Shown: one piece after another, positions 8,585 to 17,498 of the stretch
Layout of the letters: every line of letters begins with the position of its first letter
Position numbering within the stretch: position 1 is the stretch's first letter
Program-made: the position numbers and the translations under genes
From: a virus
Strand: one strand, 5' to 3'
IMG/VR virus record: IMGVR_UViG_3300008448_000148
Coordinates: 1-48,191 of that record
Length of the DNA: 48,191 nucleotides
The notes under the pieces: generated by a model
What the model was told of the DNA's origin: nothing
The model's database searches: none
The model's input: the letters and a program-made list of their open reading frames with translations, nothing else

Positions 8585-8823
8585 TAAAAAATAATATCCT
8601 TGTTAACTTCTATTTGTGGTATTAAAGCTTGAATTTCTAATGCTAACCTTTTCTTTTCTATTTCTGTTAACCCTCTATTAATAATATTCTGATTTATTTC
8701 ATTTATGTCTTTAGGAGCAAAATGAGCTACTTCTACTTCAAATTCATCATTATATCTCACAAGCGTATATAAAAATTCTCTGTCTGTTCTTGTACTTAAA
8801 ATTACAAATTTATTTTCTTCCAT
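8584..8823 (-). CDS. small acidic hypothetical protein
   Basis: The 79 residues contain VILSTRTDREFLYTLVRYND and a helical, charged second half (INQNIINRGLTEIEKKRLAL). There is no membrane segment. It lies in an uninterrupted run of fibre-like genes and overlaps the next gene, so it may be a fibre assembly factor. I do not recognise the family. Confidence 0.55.
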   Translation of the reverse strand: MEENKFVILSTRTDREFLYTLVRYNDEFEVEVAHFAPKDINEINQNIINRGLTEIEKKRLALEIQALIPQIEVNKDIIF

Positions 8824-8834
8824 ATTTTTTATAA

Positions 8835-9266
8835 TTAATAATTTCCTGCGAATGCTTGAGCATCAAATTGATCAAGAGGACTATTAAAGGCTGATTGGGC
8901 AACAAATAAAGCTGAGCCTGAAGGCATATATAATGGTAAGTCAAACGTATAGATTGAAGTGGCACCAACTGTTCCAACAGCTCTTGTGACTGCACTGGTT
9001 AATACTTCGCCTACAAGAAAGCATGTACCAGAACCAGATTGATTTGTTGGTGAATAAAATATCTTGTGAGTCATGGCTGTTGTTGCTCCTGCGGAAGCGG
9101 TTGCTGAGTTACGAAACCTGACCCCATCCACTCTTGTTCCATCTAATGATGCTGTTAATAATGTTACTAAAGTTCCAGCTCCATTTGAAGCTGTTGTAGC
9201 CGCTGTTATTCTAGCTACTCCTACGTTAGGCGTGAGTACAAAAATTGGGTTTAAATTTTGTGCCAT
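8835..9266 (-). CDS. small beta-rich virion protein (hypothetical)
   Basis: A 143-residue protein, low in charge and rich in Ala, Thr, Gly and Ser, with segments such as ASNGAGTLVTLLTASLDGTR and THKIFYSPTNQ. It looks like a single beta-sandwich of the kind found in phage head or tail decoration proteins. It starts 2 bases after the stop of the 524-residue fibre-like gene. Its DNA-level neighbours are all virion-like genes. The role is unknown. Confidence 0.55.
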   Translation of the reverse strand: MAQNLNPIFVLTPNVGVARITAATTASNGAGTLVTLLTASLDGTRVDGVRFRNSATASAGATTAMTHKIFYSPTNQSGSGTCFLVGEVLTSAVTRAVGTVGATSIYTFDLPLYMPSGSALFVAQSAFNSPLDQFDAQAFAGNY

Positions 9267-9268
9267 AA

Positions 9269-10843
9269 TTACATAAAATTATAATAATTAAAAAGTTTTG
9301 TGCTATTGTTTGCTACTGAGTTAATTGTTACTGATCCAGTACCTGATGTTGGACTTATAGTTACATTTTGTCCGGCTATAATTTGAGTGACTCCACCTCC
9401 CCCACCACTACCTGTGTCAACTGTGATTGGAAAAGTACTTCCATCTCCTTTTGTAAAAGTTATAGTGTTTAAACTGACTGATGCTGTAGTCAGTAAACTT
9501 CCAGTTGATACTGAAGGTCCTCCGCCGATCGCTGAAGAAGCTGTATAAAATAATTGACCTGATTGAGTGTTGTAAGTTAATACGTGTCCAGATCCTGGAT
9601 TTAATGTTGATCCAGATATAAACACAGAGCCTGAAAGAGTTGTTGAGCCTTTGTTTATAACACTGCCACTAACATTTAAACTACCAGTTAAACCATAACT
9701 ACCAGTTAATTGTTTTGAGTCTATCCATAAACTACCGCTTTTAACTAATAAGTCACCATAAGAACTTGTAGTTGTGTTGTCTAGTACGTCGTGTAGTTCT
9801 CCCAACTCATATCCGTTATCTATTTTAACTTGTAGTATACCATTAGTAGATGCTACTACTACTTGTCCAAGTCTTACAGTATGCTTAGGTGCTACCGGTT
9901 TAGTATCTGTATATTGACCTGATGAGGATAAATATAATAATGTTGCTGGTGCAAACCCGTTTGTGTTGATACCAGTAATTTCTCCATCAGTTACTGCGTA
10001 ACCGAATTGGTTAGCATTTATATCTTGAGCTATAAGTCCAATGGTATATGCTGAGCTAGGATCATTTTCCCAACTTGCTGATGTAAATGTAGCAAATTGT
10101 CCTGAATTACCACTAATATAAACAACTGTTCCTTTAGTCAGTGTGTAGGAATTTGTATTTCTTCCTCTTAAAACACTTACATGGCCTGCAGAAATGGTGA
10201 AGTTGTTAACATCAGTATCAATTTGTAATGTTTTACGATCCACATCCCAATGCACTCTTCCTTCTGAGTGGGCAAGTGTTCCTGGGTCTAAAGTGTAATC
10301 AATGTAATCAACAGTTGATATATATGACTGGGTTACTAATAGCGATCCAGTTAGTAAAATGTTATTGTTTACATAATCATACTTAAAGTTTCCTGATCCA
10401 TTAAAAGTACTTCCACTATTAAATTGTATTGCTTGCTCTGGACCTCCTGGAGATGTTGAGCCACTTCCACTCCCTGTTAAATCACTCAACATTGCAAAGG
10501 TTTCTGTCGGTCCTGCCTTATCGGGAATTTGAAATTCAGTTGCAGTTGTTAAATTTGGCGATGTGATTGTTGCGTTTCCTAAAGCATTATTGATAATTAT
10601 TTGGTTGTGCTTAATTTGAATGCTTTCTCCTGCGCCATTGTCAACAATAATTGGGTTTGATGTTGTATTGCCTGCGGTTGTAACTTGTTGCAAGTCAGGT
10701 ATACTACCAGTTCCGCCTGACCCTGTGTTAACAGTTATATTAAAGGTTGTACCATCTCCTTTGGTAAAGGTGATTGTATTTAAACTAACAGATGCTGTTG
10801 TTAGTATGGAACCTGATATCTGCTTAAACCTTAATAATGACAT
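9269..10843 (-). CDS. tail-fibre-like protein with duplicated terminal segment
   Basis: This 524-residue protein is rich in Ser, Gly and Thr with many short SGS/GSL beta repeats (YGLTGSLNVSGSV, TTLSGSVFISGSTL), typical of phage fibres. A segment of about 35 residues near the N-terminus (SILTTASVSLNTITFTKGDG, then TTFNITVNTGSGG) recurs almost exactly near residues 450-485. A Glu/His-containing central part (HSEGRVHWDVDRKTLQI) resembles domains seen in other fibre proteins. It follows the gp15-like gene closely. It is likely part of a tail fibre or collar whisker, and no receptor can be inferred. Confidence 0.65.
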   Translation of the reverse strand: MSLLRFKQISGSILTTASVSLNTITFTKGDGTTFNITVNTGSGGTGSIPDLQQVTTAGNTTSNPIIVDNGAGESIQIKHNQIIINNALGNATITSPNLTTATEFQIPDKAGPTETFAMLSDLTGSGSGSTSPGGPEQAIQFNSGSTFNGSGNFKYDYVNNNILLTGSLLVTQSYISTVDYIDYTLDPGTLAHSEGRVHWDVDRKTLQIDTDVNNFTISAGHVSVLRGRNTNSYTLTKGTVVYISGNSGQFATFTSASWENDPSSAYTIGLIAQDINANQFGYAVTDGEITGINTNGFAPATLLYLSSSGQYTDTKPVAPKHTVRLGQVVVASTNGILQVKIDNGYELGELHDVLDNTTTSSYGDLLVKSGSLWIDSKQLTGSYGLTGSLNVSGSVINKGSTTLSGSVFISGSTLNPGSGHVLTYNTQSGQLFYTASSAIGGGPSVSTGSLLTTASVSLNTITFTKGDGSTFPITVDTGSGGGGGVTQIIAGQNVTISPTSGTGSVTINSVANNSTKLFNYYNFM

Positions 10844-10847
10844 TTTG

Positions 10848-11729
10848 TTAGATGCTTCCTGTTATAGGCCCTTGAATTATTATTCTGTTATTAACTGCTT
10901 CTTGTGTTTTTGTAAATGTAGATGCTGGTGCATCAGGATCCACTTCCAGTACAACTTGTCTTGCATCAAAAGTTTTTGGAGATAACTTGTTGCTTAACTC
11001 TTTTGCTAAGGCGTCTGGGACTAGATAGCCAAATAATGTTAATGTAAAGTTAGTGCGTACAATTCTATCATTGTCTAGTAGCAGGTCTGTTGTGTTTGTA
11101 AAATTGTCAATTTTAGTTCTAAACCTAAACTTATCCTTTTCTCCCCAAAAACTTCCTTCGGTGTAAATTATAGACTCCACAATTTTATTCATATGCTCAA
11201 CAAAGTCGGTCCAAATAATTATATCATAAGTGACATCTACATACTCTGGAACTACCGTGTTAATAAAAGTTTTAATTGGTTTGCTGTTTGTTAATACACT
11301 AAACTGATCATACCTGTTTTCTTGAGTGTATTTGACTTCTTGGGTGTAATATGCTGCTGGTGTGTTTGCATCCACTTTTGATCCAAGTGTTTTGTTTTTA
11401 GTAATGCCAGTTCTCTTGTAAGCTATCAAAGGAGCTTGTATTTTGCCTAGCTTATCTCTAAAGTAACCATCAGCTTGGACATTTTTCCACTTTTCTGGTG
11501 ATCCGTATATTACTGGTACTTCTTGCATTCTTCCAAAGTCATTTATGTCTGGTCTGATTACATTATCAAAATACCACTTGATAGCATTGTCTATGTCATA
11601 TAAACCAATGCTTAATTCCTTTATCTTATCGTTATCCCTACGTATATCATTAGCACGTGAATATTCATCATCCTTCTTACCGGTGAGAATTTCGTGTTGT
11701 GTTTTTGGTAATGGTTTTTTTGAATACAT
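10848..11729 (-). CDS. 15: tail sheath stabiliser / tail completion protein (T4 gp15-like)
   Basis: A 293-residue protein. The segments NDFGRMQEVPVIYGSPEKW at about 63-81 and VDVTYDIIIWTDFVEHMNKI in the middle fit, from memory, the T4 gp15 family, which caps the tail and joins it to the neck. The length is close to the 272 residues of T4 gp15. It follows the gp14-like gene without a gap (ATG at 11729 meets that gene's stop), giving the order gp13, gp14, gp15 as in T4. Assignment rests on motif recall and synteny, not on a search. Confidence 0.65.
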   Translation of the reverse strand: MYSKKPLPKTQHEILTGKKDDEYSRANDIRRDNDKIKELSIGLYDIDNAIKWYFDNVIRPDINDFGRMQEVPVIYGSPEKWKNVQADGYFRDKLGKIQAPLIAYKRTGITKNKTLGSKVDANTPAAYYTQEVKYTQENRYDQFSVLTNSKPIKTFINTVVPEYVDVTYDIIIWTDFVEHMNKIVESIIYTEGSFWGEKDKFRFRTKIDNFTNTTDLLLDNDRIVRTNFTLTLFGYLVPDALAKELSNKLSPKTFDARQVVLEVDPDAPASTFTKTQEAVNNRIIIQGPITGSI

Positions 11730-12238
11730 TATTGTCTAGCGTCTATTAATTGTAATCTTGCTACTCTTGTCAAATGAGTTGTACAAATTATAGATAAATT
11801 TTCCCCAAACTCAGATCCTACATTTTTTGGATAGTCTGGGTCTTTTCCTAATATAAATTGGTTGTCACTTACGTTGTCTATTTCATAATAGTTTCCTCTC
11901 ACTTCAATCATGTCCCCTTCTTGTGGCACTAAATCTAACTCTTTAAGTGTTGGTCTGAGAAATCTAAACCTTATTCCTTGACTTTTGTCCATACCAAATT
12001 GGTCATCTTGCAATGAAGCTATATCATCTCTTTCTATTAAGCAAGATAATCTTATAGGCATGTAATATGTTTTTTGAGCAGAGGCCTCACCATACAAGTT
12101 GTTTGGATTAATACTTTTAGCTTCTGGTAAGTATATTTCATAATAATCAACCTCTTGTTGGATAACGTTGTTGATCAACTCTTTGTTTACGTTTACTATA
12201 AACGATATGTCTCTTGATGAACCAAATAATGCACACAT
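11729..12238 (-). CDS. 14: neck protein (T4 gp14-like)
   Basis: The 169 residues include INPNNLYGEASAQKTYYMPI and a conserved-looking EGDMIEVRGNYYEIDNV. This fits head-tail connector proteins of T4-like marine phages annotated as gp14, although it is shorter than T4 gp14 (256). It lies between the gp13-like and gp15-like genes, which supports the call. It would form the neck ring together with gp13 on the portal after packaging. It could also be another head-tail joining protein. Confidence 0.6.
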   Translation of the reverse strand: MCALFGSSRDISFIVNVNKELINNVIQQEVDYYEIYLPEAKSINPNNLYGEASAQKTYYMPIRLSCLIERDDIASLQDDQFGMDKSQGIRFRFLRPTLKELDLVPQEGDMIEVRGNYYEIDNVSDNQFILGKDPDYPKNVGSEFGENLSIICTTHLTRVARLQLIDARQ

Positions 12239-12249
12239 TATATTTTTAT

Positions 12250-13425
12250 CTATTTAATGTAAATGAATAAAGGTACTTTGTTCAGTTGTGACTGCATTGC
12301 TGTTGAAATAGCCTGTTCTTGTTCCATTTGAGCTTGTCTACTCATTCCTTGCAACAAATCTTTCAACTCAGTAATAAGGTTTGTTTTATCTTCCCTTCCT
12401 TGAGCTACAAGATCTGTTCCGTTTAATGTTGCGTCTGCTCCTGGGATTGGTATGGTGCTATATTTTCCTCTTACAAGTCCTAGCATTTCTTTTGCAATTG
12501 CTAGAGTGTATTTATAGATCCACTGTACACCTATATCCTTTATGTTTGTGAATTGAATTCTGGAATATGGAACATTGCTAATGTCACTAATAGATCCTGA
12601 GTTAATTTTTAATGGGTTGTTTCTATCATCTACTTTGATATAATCAAACCACAGTTTCAACTCAGTAGTTGGTATTGGAAATATTCTTAGTTTGTTGTTT
12701 CTCAACTCAAAGCTGTAATTTGACTTTCTAATTTGATCATTTAACTCAATTGCTTGCATACGAAGTAAATCTGCATACAAAGGCATCACTAGAAAAGACA
12801 CTGCTGGTGAATAAGATCCCCAACCAAAACTGTCCAACAACTGTTGAGTACCGGCTCCTGTCCCCACATAAGGATCAAAATATCTTACAATGGCTGGTGA
12901 AAACTCGTGAAAAATTCTTTTGATCTCTATTCTAGATCCAGATTCTTGAGTATCTGCCCAAAGAGCGTTTAAGTCATATGAGCTTGTTCCTGGTGTTAAA
13001 TCAACATATCCTTTTTTATAATCTACATCTCCACCACTACCGGCTTCGCTGCCATACTGCTTTGCTAAGTCGATAGTTCTTCCTAAGTTTGGTTGTATAG
13101 TTCTTCCTGATAATTCGTTTGTCTGTGGAGTACCAACTAAAGTGAGCATGTAGTCCTTTGCGTTGCTCATATTTACTTGCGTACTGAATTCTGTAACAGC
13201 CTCTTCAAAAGCTGCAAAAAAATTGATGTCTTGGAGCTCCACTTCCATGATTGGATAACCCAATCTTCTTGCACACCAATCAGCTACTTTGTCAGCTTCG
13301 GTTTTAAACACATTATCAGCGTCATAATAGCCAAAGGGTGTTGGTCTGATTGTGATTGAACCAGTGTAGTAAGAGGCTGAGAGGGCTATGAAGGAACTGG
13401 ATCCGGGCCATATGGGAATATTCAT
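12250..13425 (-). CDS. 13: neck protein (T4 gp13-like)
   Basis: This 391-residue protein carries a RRLGYPIMEVELQDINFFAAFEEA-type segment at about 53-77 (split here only by description) and YTLAIAKEMLGLVRGKYST followed by IPIPGADATLNGTDL near the C-terminus. Both are hallmarks I associate with gp13 neck proteins of T4-like cyanophages and relatives. T4 gp13 has 309 residues. The C-terminal 40 residues are helical and Gln/Met-rich. It heads the neck operon with a TATTTATA motif 16 nt upstream of its ATG and PhoH immediately before it. Confidence 0.68.
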   Translation of the reverse strand: MNIPIWPGSSSFIALSASYYTGSITIRPTPFGYYDADNVFKTEADKVADWCARRLGYPIMEVELQDINFFAAFEEAVTEFSTQVNMSNAKDYMLTLVGTPQTNELSGRTIQPNLGRTIDLAKQYGSEAGSGGDVDYKKGYVDLTPGTSSYDLNALWADTQESGSRIEIKRIFHEFSPAIVRYFDPYVGTGAGTQQLLDSFGWGSYSPAVSFLVMPLYADLLRMQAIELNDQIRKSNYSFELRNNKLRIFPIPTTELKLWFDYIKVDDRNNPLKINSGSISDISNVPYSRIQFTNIKDIGVQWIYKYTLAIAKEMLGLVRGKYSTIPIPGADATLNGTDLVAQGREDKTNLITELKDLLQGMSRQAQMEQEQAISTAMQSQLNKVPLFIYIK

Positions 13426-13441
13426 GGTAGAATGATTTAAC

Positions 13442-13449
13442 TATAAATA
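13442..13449 (-). promoter_or_regulatory. TATTTATA motif upstream of the gp13-like gene
   Basis: The coding strand reads GATATTTATAGTTAAATC. It abuts the stop codon of phoH and ends 16 nt before the ATG at 13425. Confidence 0.55.
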
Positions 13450-14118
13450 TCAGCTTCCATACTCATAATCTAGTATTTTTCCAACTAAATCTGATCTGTG
13501 GTTTTCTTTTAACTTGATCCATTTTATTTCTTCTATCTTCTTGGATAACTCTATAGCATAGGATAATCCAGTGATTGACTCTTTGGTGTCTTGCTGCTCA
13601 TTATCACCATTAATAATAATTTTACCAGTTTTACCTAAGCGAGTTAAAATAGCTAGCATTTCTGCTTTGGTTAAGTTTTGAGCTTCCTCTACAATTAAAA
13701 TATCATCTATTGTTTTACCTCTGATGAATTGTACTGGCATTGCTCTTATTTTTTCATCTTTAACAAGTTGCGGTATTTCTGTTTTATTTGTACAACACTT
13801 GCTCAAGTTTTCTATGAAGGCTTCCATATAGGGATTAAACTTCTCGTTTAACTCACCAGGCAGGAATCCTAAAGATTTACCTACTTCTATTGCCGCTCTT
13901 GTGTTCCAAATGCAATCAACTTCTTTCTTTTTTAAAAAGTCTAATGCTGCTTGTGCACAAACCAGGCTCTTTCCTGATCCTGCTCTTCCTGTTACTATTA
14001 CAATCTGGTTTTCAACTATTAACCTTTTTGCTTCTTTTTGCTCATCATTTAGTTGTAGCTGGTTGATGGCTTTGATCTCACCTTTTCTTTGACGATTTGG
14101 CTCTTTCATAATTCCCAT
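13450..14118 (-). CDS. phoH: PhoH-like P-loop ATPase
   Basis: The protein has 222 residues, or 219 if the ATG at 14109 is used. There is a Walker A GRAGSGKS at 44-51, a Walker B-like DDILIVEEAQN near 138-148, and the family segments GFLPGELNEKFNPYMEAF and IINGDNEQQD. PhoH-like proteins are common auxiliary genes of marine phages. The ATPase is predicted to act on RNA, but its role in infection is not settled. It sits between a GIY-YIG cassette and the neck operon, after a terminator and its own TATTTATA motif. The second ATG leaves more room after the motif, so either start is possible. Confidence 0.9.
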   Translation of the reverse strand: MGIMKEPNRQRKGEIKAINQLQLNDEQKEAKRLIVENQIVIVTGRAGSGKSLVCAQAALDFLKKKEVDCIWNTRAAIEVGKSLGFLPGELNEKFNPYMEAFIENLSKCCTNKTEIPQLVKDEKIRAMPVQFIRGKTIDDILIVEEAQNLTKAEMLAILTRLGKTGKIIINGDNEQQDTKESITGLSYAIELSKKIEEIKWIKLKENHRSDLVGKILDYEYGS

Positions 14119-14122
14119 TTAT

Positions 14123-14130
14123 TATAAATA
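14123..14130 (-). promoter_or_regulatory. TATTTATA motif upstream of phoH
   Basis: The coding strand reads GACTATTTATAATAAATGGG. It is 4 nt before the first ATG (14118) and 13 nt before the second (14109). Confidence 0.55.
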
Positions 14131-14154
14131 GTCAAACAACCAATAGTTTGTAAA

Positions 14155-14179
14155 ATAAAAAAACCCCAAGAAATTGGGG
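14155..14179 (-). terminator. intrinsic terminator after the GIY-YIG gene
   Basis: Stem CCCCAA/TTGGGG (14164-14169 with 14174-14179) has a 4-nt loop. On the minus strand it is followed by TTTTTTTATTTTA. It lies just past the stop of the GIY-YIG gene. Confidence 0.88.
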
Positions 14180-14187
14180 CCTTAAAA

Positions 14188-14757
14188 CTAACCTTTAATA
14201 AACTTTCCGTTGGCATCCTTTTTTAAATTTCTAGATTTTAGCCAAGCTCTTCTTTCTTCGTATTTAATAGGCCCATCTTCTGGACCATGTCTTTGTATAA
14301 ACCAGTCTAGGCTGTATCGTCCAACTGCAGCTGCTTTTTGTTTTGCCTTTGCTGAGTCTGAGTGGTGTTTACCTCTGGTTGGGTTCTGGCCGTTCAGGTT
14401 GAGTTGTCTCATTTTATCTACAAACTCTTTATACTCTGGGGTGTCTTTTCTATTTATCCAAACGTCTCCTCCATCCTTTGTGTTGTATTGTACGTTAAGT
14501 CCTTCCCTTACTGTGTCAAATAAGTTAATATAAAACAATTCTGTTTTGTAAGCTGTGTCATAGCCTACTACTTCAGCTACTATTTCTTTGGTGAAGTTTT
14601 CCCAACCATGCTTTCTTATAGAATCATATAGAGGGTGTTGATAACCACTCTTTGCTTTAGATAGGTGTTTAGTTAACCTACTGTTAAAATTTGTTGTTCT
14701 ACCTATGTAAATCCTGCCGCTAGGACTTGTTATTTTGTAAATGTAATGTTTTTCCAT
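14188..14757 (-). CDS. GIY-YIG homing endonuclease (Seg-like)
   Basis: The 189 residues start with a GIY-YIG nuclease domain (HYIYKITSPSGRIYIGRTTN, then R and H-containing helix and ...TELFYINLF). A NUMOD3-like DNA-binding motif follows (NGQNPTRGKHHSDSAKAKQK). The ATG at 14757 is preferred over one at 14784, because the upstream ATG lies inside the TATATTTATA promoter-like motif. The gene is a self-contained cassette: the gp23 terminator lies upstream, then its own TATTTATA motif, the ORF and its own terminator. It presumably promotes its own spread by cutting phages lacking it. The cleavage target is probably in or near gp23 or phoH. Confidence 0.88.
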   Translation of the reverse strand: MEKHYIYKITSPSGRIYIGRTTNFNSRLTKHLSKAKSGYQHPLYDSIRKHGWENFTKEIVAEVVGYDTAYKTELFYINLFDTVREGLNVQYNTKDGGDVWINRKDTPEYKEFVDKMRQLNLNGQNPTRGKHHSDSAKAKQKAAAVGRYSLDWFIQRHGPEDGPIKYEERRAWLKSRNLKKDANGKFIKG

Positions 14758-14770
14758 AAAACTTATTTTA

Positions 14771-14778
14771 TATAAATA
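14771..14778 (-). promoter_or_regulatory. TATTTATA motif upstream of the GIY-YIG gene
   Basis: The coding strand reads GTATATTTATATAAAATAAG. The motif ends 13 nt before the preferred ATG at 14757. Confidence 0.55.
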
Positions 14779-14814
14779 TACCATAAAACTATCAAAAGTC
14801 CAAATTTTATGGAA

Positions 14815-14843
14815 AATAAAAAAACCCCATCTTTTGGATGGGG
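14815..14843 (-). terminator. intrinsic terminator after the major capsid gene
   Basis: Stem CCCCATC/GATGGGG (14825-14831 with 14837-14843) has a 5-nt loop. On the minus strand it is followed by seven T and more T-rich sequence. It is about 27 nt past the gp23 stop. Confidence 0.9.
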
Positions 14844-14870
14844 CCTTCTTATTTAATCTAATCTAATCTC

Positions 14871-16496
14871 TTAGATATTGTTCAAATCTGCTACGTATAC
14901 CTTTCCGTAAAACTCTGGGCGGGTTACCACTTTCGCGTAACGGGTCATTACACCACGTCTCGGGATAAAGTTATTCGGGTCATACACAAGCGGAGTCAAC
15001 ATTAATGGAATGTATGGAGCATATACAGCACCAGTTTCCAAGAATTGTGATCCACGGAAGCCCATCAAGATGGTGTTTTCTTGCATGTATGGGTTCTTGT
15101 AAACAGTATAGCGACTAGTTAAAGCACCTACTTTCTGAACACCCATTGCATACTTCATTTTTGTTCCATCACCATCAGCAGCGTATCCTGGGATTGACTC
15201 TAGGATAGTTGACACGTTAGGAGAACATACTAAGAAGTTTGCACCACCACGCATTGTTTTGGCATGAATTTGGTTACTTACTTTTTGAAGTTTAGTACCC
15301 AAAGTTGCAAACCAAGTACCTTGAATATAAGCTTGACCGTTAAATTGGCTTTGAGCAAATGTGCTAGTAGCTGAATTCCACTCTTGACCAACTTTAGCTG
15401 ACCAGTAATCAGTTGTAGCAGCTGCTGAAATTAACATATCTAAGATCTCCAAGTCAATTTCCATAGAAACATACTCAGATAACATTGCTGTTAATTCGCC
15501 TTCAGCATTGATTGAATGGTAAGCATTTAAGTCTTGAGCAAATTCAGGAGTCCAACTTGCTTTCAACTTACGAGTTTTAGCAGTAATTGGAATTGAGCGC
15601 ATTTGCAATTCAATCTCAGGAATGTTTAAGTTTGTGTCAAGTGAACGATTGTTTGCAGTTACACCAACACTTTCAAAATCATTTCTGTTATCGTTAGTAG
15701 GTTGCAATGAGTAAGATACTGCAGCTGTGAAAGATCCAGTTGTTACAGCACTACCAGTGATGATAAACACCAAGTCATTACCTGAAATCTTAGTGAATGC
15801 TGGTAAGTATCCAGTTCCTGCTGATAATGCTGTTGAACCTGAGAAAGGAATAAATGAACGTACAGCATATAAATCTGCAGTTGTATTGTTAGTAAAGAAG
15901 TTAGTGAAGGTAATTTTCTTGTACCCCGAAGTTGCAGTACCAACTGATGCAGTGTATGCACCATCATAGTTTACATCTCCTACAGTAGCAGATGCAGTTG
16001 AATAAGCACCAGATCCAGTACCAACATAGTTGATAGAGTATCCAAAGCGACCAGCACCATAAAGACCATCTGAAGGATCTCCAGAAGCGGTTGTGATACC
16101 TTGTAAAGTACCAGTTTGGTTTTGGCCAGTTGGAGCAAATCCAAAAGGTTGCTTGTTGTTACCATACTTAAAGTCAAGATAGAATACAAGACCTGAAGGC
16201 AAGTTCATAGGTTGTACAGAAACAAACTCTTTAGAAGCTATTTCTCCAAAAATCCTACGAACAAGTGGCAAAGCCACCCCAGTCCATTGTTCAAATCCAG
16301 CTCCAGAACCACCTGCAGTAGTTGCAGATCCTTCTTTTACTAATTGTCTTGCTTGGTTTTCAAGCAAGATGGCTAATGTTGATTTTTCATTGCCACCTTT
16401 AACGCCTTCCATGAGGCCGGTCTTAGACCATTTTGCGATAAGAGGTTTCACTTCTGCACCTCTATTAGTCTCGCCCATGTTTTCAAATAAATTCAT
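14871..16496 (-). CDS. 23: major capsid protein (T4 gp23-like)
   Basis: A 541-residue protein, close to T4 gp23 (521). The N-terminus MNLFENMGETNRGAEVKPLI is followed by the conserved RRIFGEIASKEFVSVQPMN at about 82-100 and LDFKYGNNKQPFGFAP. The middle has NIPEIELQMRSIPITAKTRK, and the C-terminus has RRGVMTRYAKVVTRPEFYGK, all characteristic of gp23. The first 50-60 residues should be a propeptide removed by gp21. Glu46 (LLE) and Glu55 (VKE) are candidate cleavage sites. The gene is followed by a strong terminator and preceded closely by the scaffold gene. The leader has no Shine-Dalgarno and reads CAACCTAAAAAC before ATG. Confidence 0.97.
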   Translation of the reverse strand: MNLFENMGETNRGAEVKPLIAKWSKTGLMEGVKGGNEKSTLAILLENQARQLVKEGSATTAGGSGAGFEQWTGVALPLVRRIFGEIASKEFVSVQPMNLPSGLVFYLDFKYGNNKQPFGFAPTGQNQTGTLQGITTASGDPSDGLYGAGRFGYSINYVGTGSGAYSTASATVGDVNYDGAYTASVGTATSGYKKITFTNFFTNNTTADLYAVRSFIPFSGSTALSAGTGYLPAFTKISGNDLVFIITGSAVTTGSFTAAVSYSLQPTNDNRNDFESVGVTANNRSLDTNLNIPEIELQMRSIPITAKTRKLKASWTPEFAQDLNAYHSINAEGELTAMLSEYVSMEIDLEILDMLISAAATTDYWSAKVGQEWNSATSTFAQSQFNGQAYIQGTWFATLGTKLQKVSNQIHAKTMRGGANFLVCSPNVSTILESIPGYAADGDGTKMKYAMGVQKVGALTSRYTVYKNPYMQENTILMGFRGSQFLETGAVYAPYIPLMLTPLVYDPNNFIPRRGVMTRYAKVVTRPEFYGKVYVADLNNI

Positions 16497-16519
16497 GTTT
16501 TTAGGTTGTTGATTAATGA

Positions 16520-17479
16520 TTAATAATTGTTGTTATAGTTAACTAGTTCTTTGAAACGATTATAGATAGCATCACTTTCAGTTAAGATTTTAGTTGTCTT
16601 TTTCTGAGGAGCTGACGCAAACCCTTCTGTGATTTTGTTAACCTTGTTGCTTGTTTTTGTAACAGGCTTGTTGTTGATTGATTCTACTAACGTGCTGTAA
16701 ATGAGTTTTGTTTCACGTACGTTTTTAGCACGATCAAAAGTTTCAATAATTTTAACTTTTTGAGACTCGGTTAAGTTTGCCTTACGGAAAAGCTTATTTA
16801 CAAAAAGAAGTTTAGCGTTTAATAGGTTTACTTCGCTTAATTTGCCACGTAAAAACTTAATTACGTTATAAGCTTCATTAAGCTCAGTTTCCATCATTTT
16901 GCTTTTCTTCATTTTCATTTTTGCTTCCTCCATTTCCTCTTTGTCTTCTTTTTCTTCTTCTTCACCTTCTTCCTCTTTCAAAGCTTGGATAAGTTCGTTG
17001 AGATCAATTTCTTCATCCATTTCGTTTTCTCCATAAGCTTCTGGATCTTCAGTTTCCTCCATTGACTCCTCTTCCTCAGCAGATACTTCTTCACCTTCTT
17101 CGCTTTCAAGTTCACGAAGCAACTCTTCTAATTCTTCATCGTCAGAAAAATCTTCTTCTTCCTCTTCGGCAGGCATTTCCTCATCATCTGAAAAATCCTC
17201 CTCTTCGGCAGGCATTTCTTCTTCGGCAGGAGCTCCTTCGTCATCAGAGAAGTTCTCTTCGTCTTCTTCCTCACGGATTCCAGCCAACTCTTGCATTTTT
17301 GCTACTTCATCTTCGGTAGACATTTCCTCCGTTTCATCAGCTTCCTCAGCAATTTTATGAGAGAGCATGGACTGAAGCTTGGGAGCAAAAGCTTCTTCTA
17401 AAGCAGCTTTAGCATTTGCAAGAGCAGTTTCGCGTACGGCTTTTGCGTCAGCGATTGCATCTTTTAGCAATTTGTTCAT
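16520..17479 (-). CDS. 22: acidic prohead scaffold / core protein (T4 gp22-like)
   Basis: The 319 residues begin with an Ala-rich helix, followed by an extremely acidic region of about 45-195. This contains three copies of a FSDDE unit separated by Pro-Ala-Glu runs. The C-terminal half is basic and helical (LNEAYNVIKFLRGKLSEVNL). Composition, helical content and position directly between gp21 and gp23 indicate the gp22-like scaffold that shapes the prohead and is later digested by gp21. Homology to T4 gp22 cannot be shown by eye, so the call rests on synteny and composition. A long structured leader precedes it. Confidence 0.8.
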   Translation of the reverse strand: MNKLLKDAIADAKAVRETALANAKAALEEAFAPKLQSMLSHKIAEEADETEEMSTEDEVAKMQELAGIREEEDEENFSDDEGAPAEEEMPAEEEDFSDDEEMPAEEEEEDFSDDEELEELLRELESEEGEEVSAEEEESMEETEDPEAYGENEMDEEIDLNELIQALKEEEGEEEEKEDKEEMEEAKMKMKKSKMMETELNEAYNVIKFLRGKLSEVNLLNAKLLFVNKLFRKANLTESQKVKIIETFDRAKNVRETKLIYSTLVESINNKPVTKTSNKVNKITEGFASAPQKKTTKILTESDAIYNRFKELVNYNNNY

Positions 17480-17498
17480 CTTTGTTTTTTGTTTTTAA

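Noticed and set aside
14758-14784. ATG at 14784 as start of the GIY-YIG gene
   Set aside because: It would place the TATTTATA motif inside the coding sequence. The ATG at 14757 directly precedes the GIY-YIG domain.
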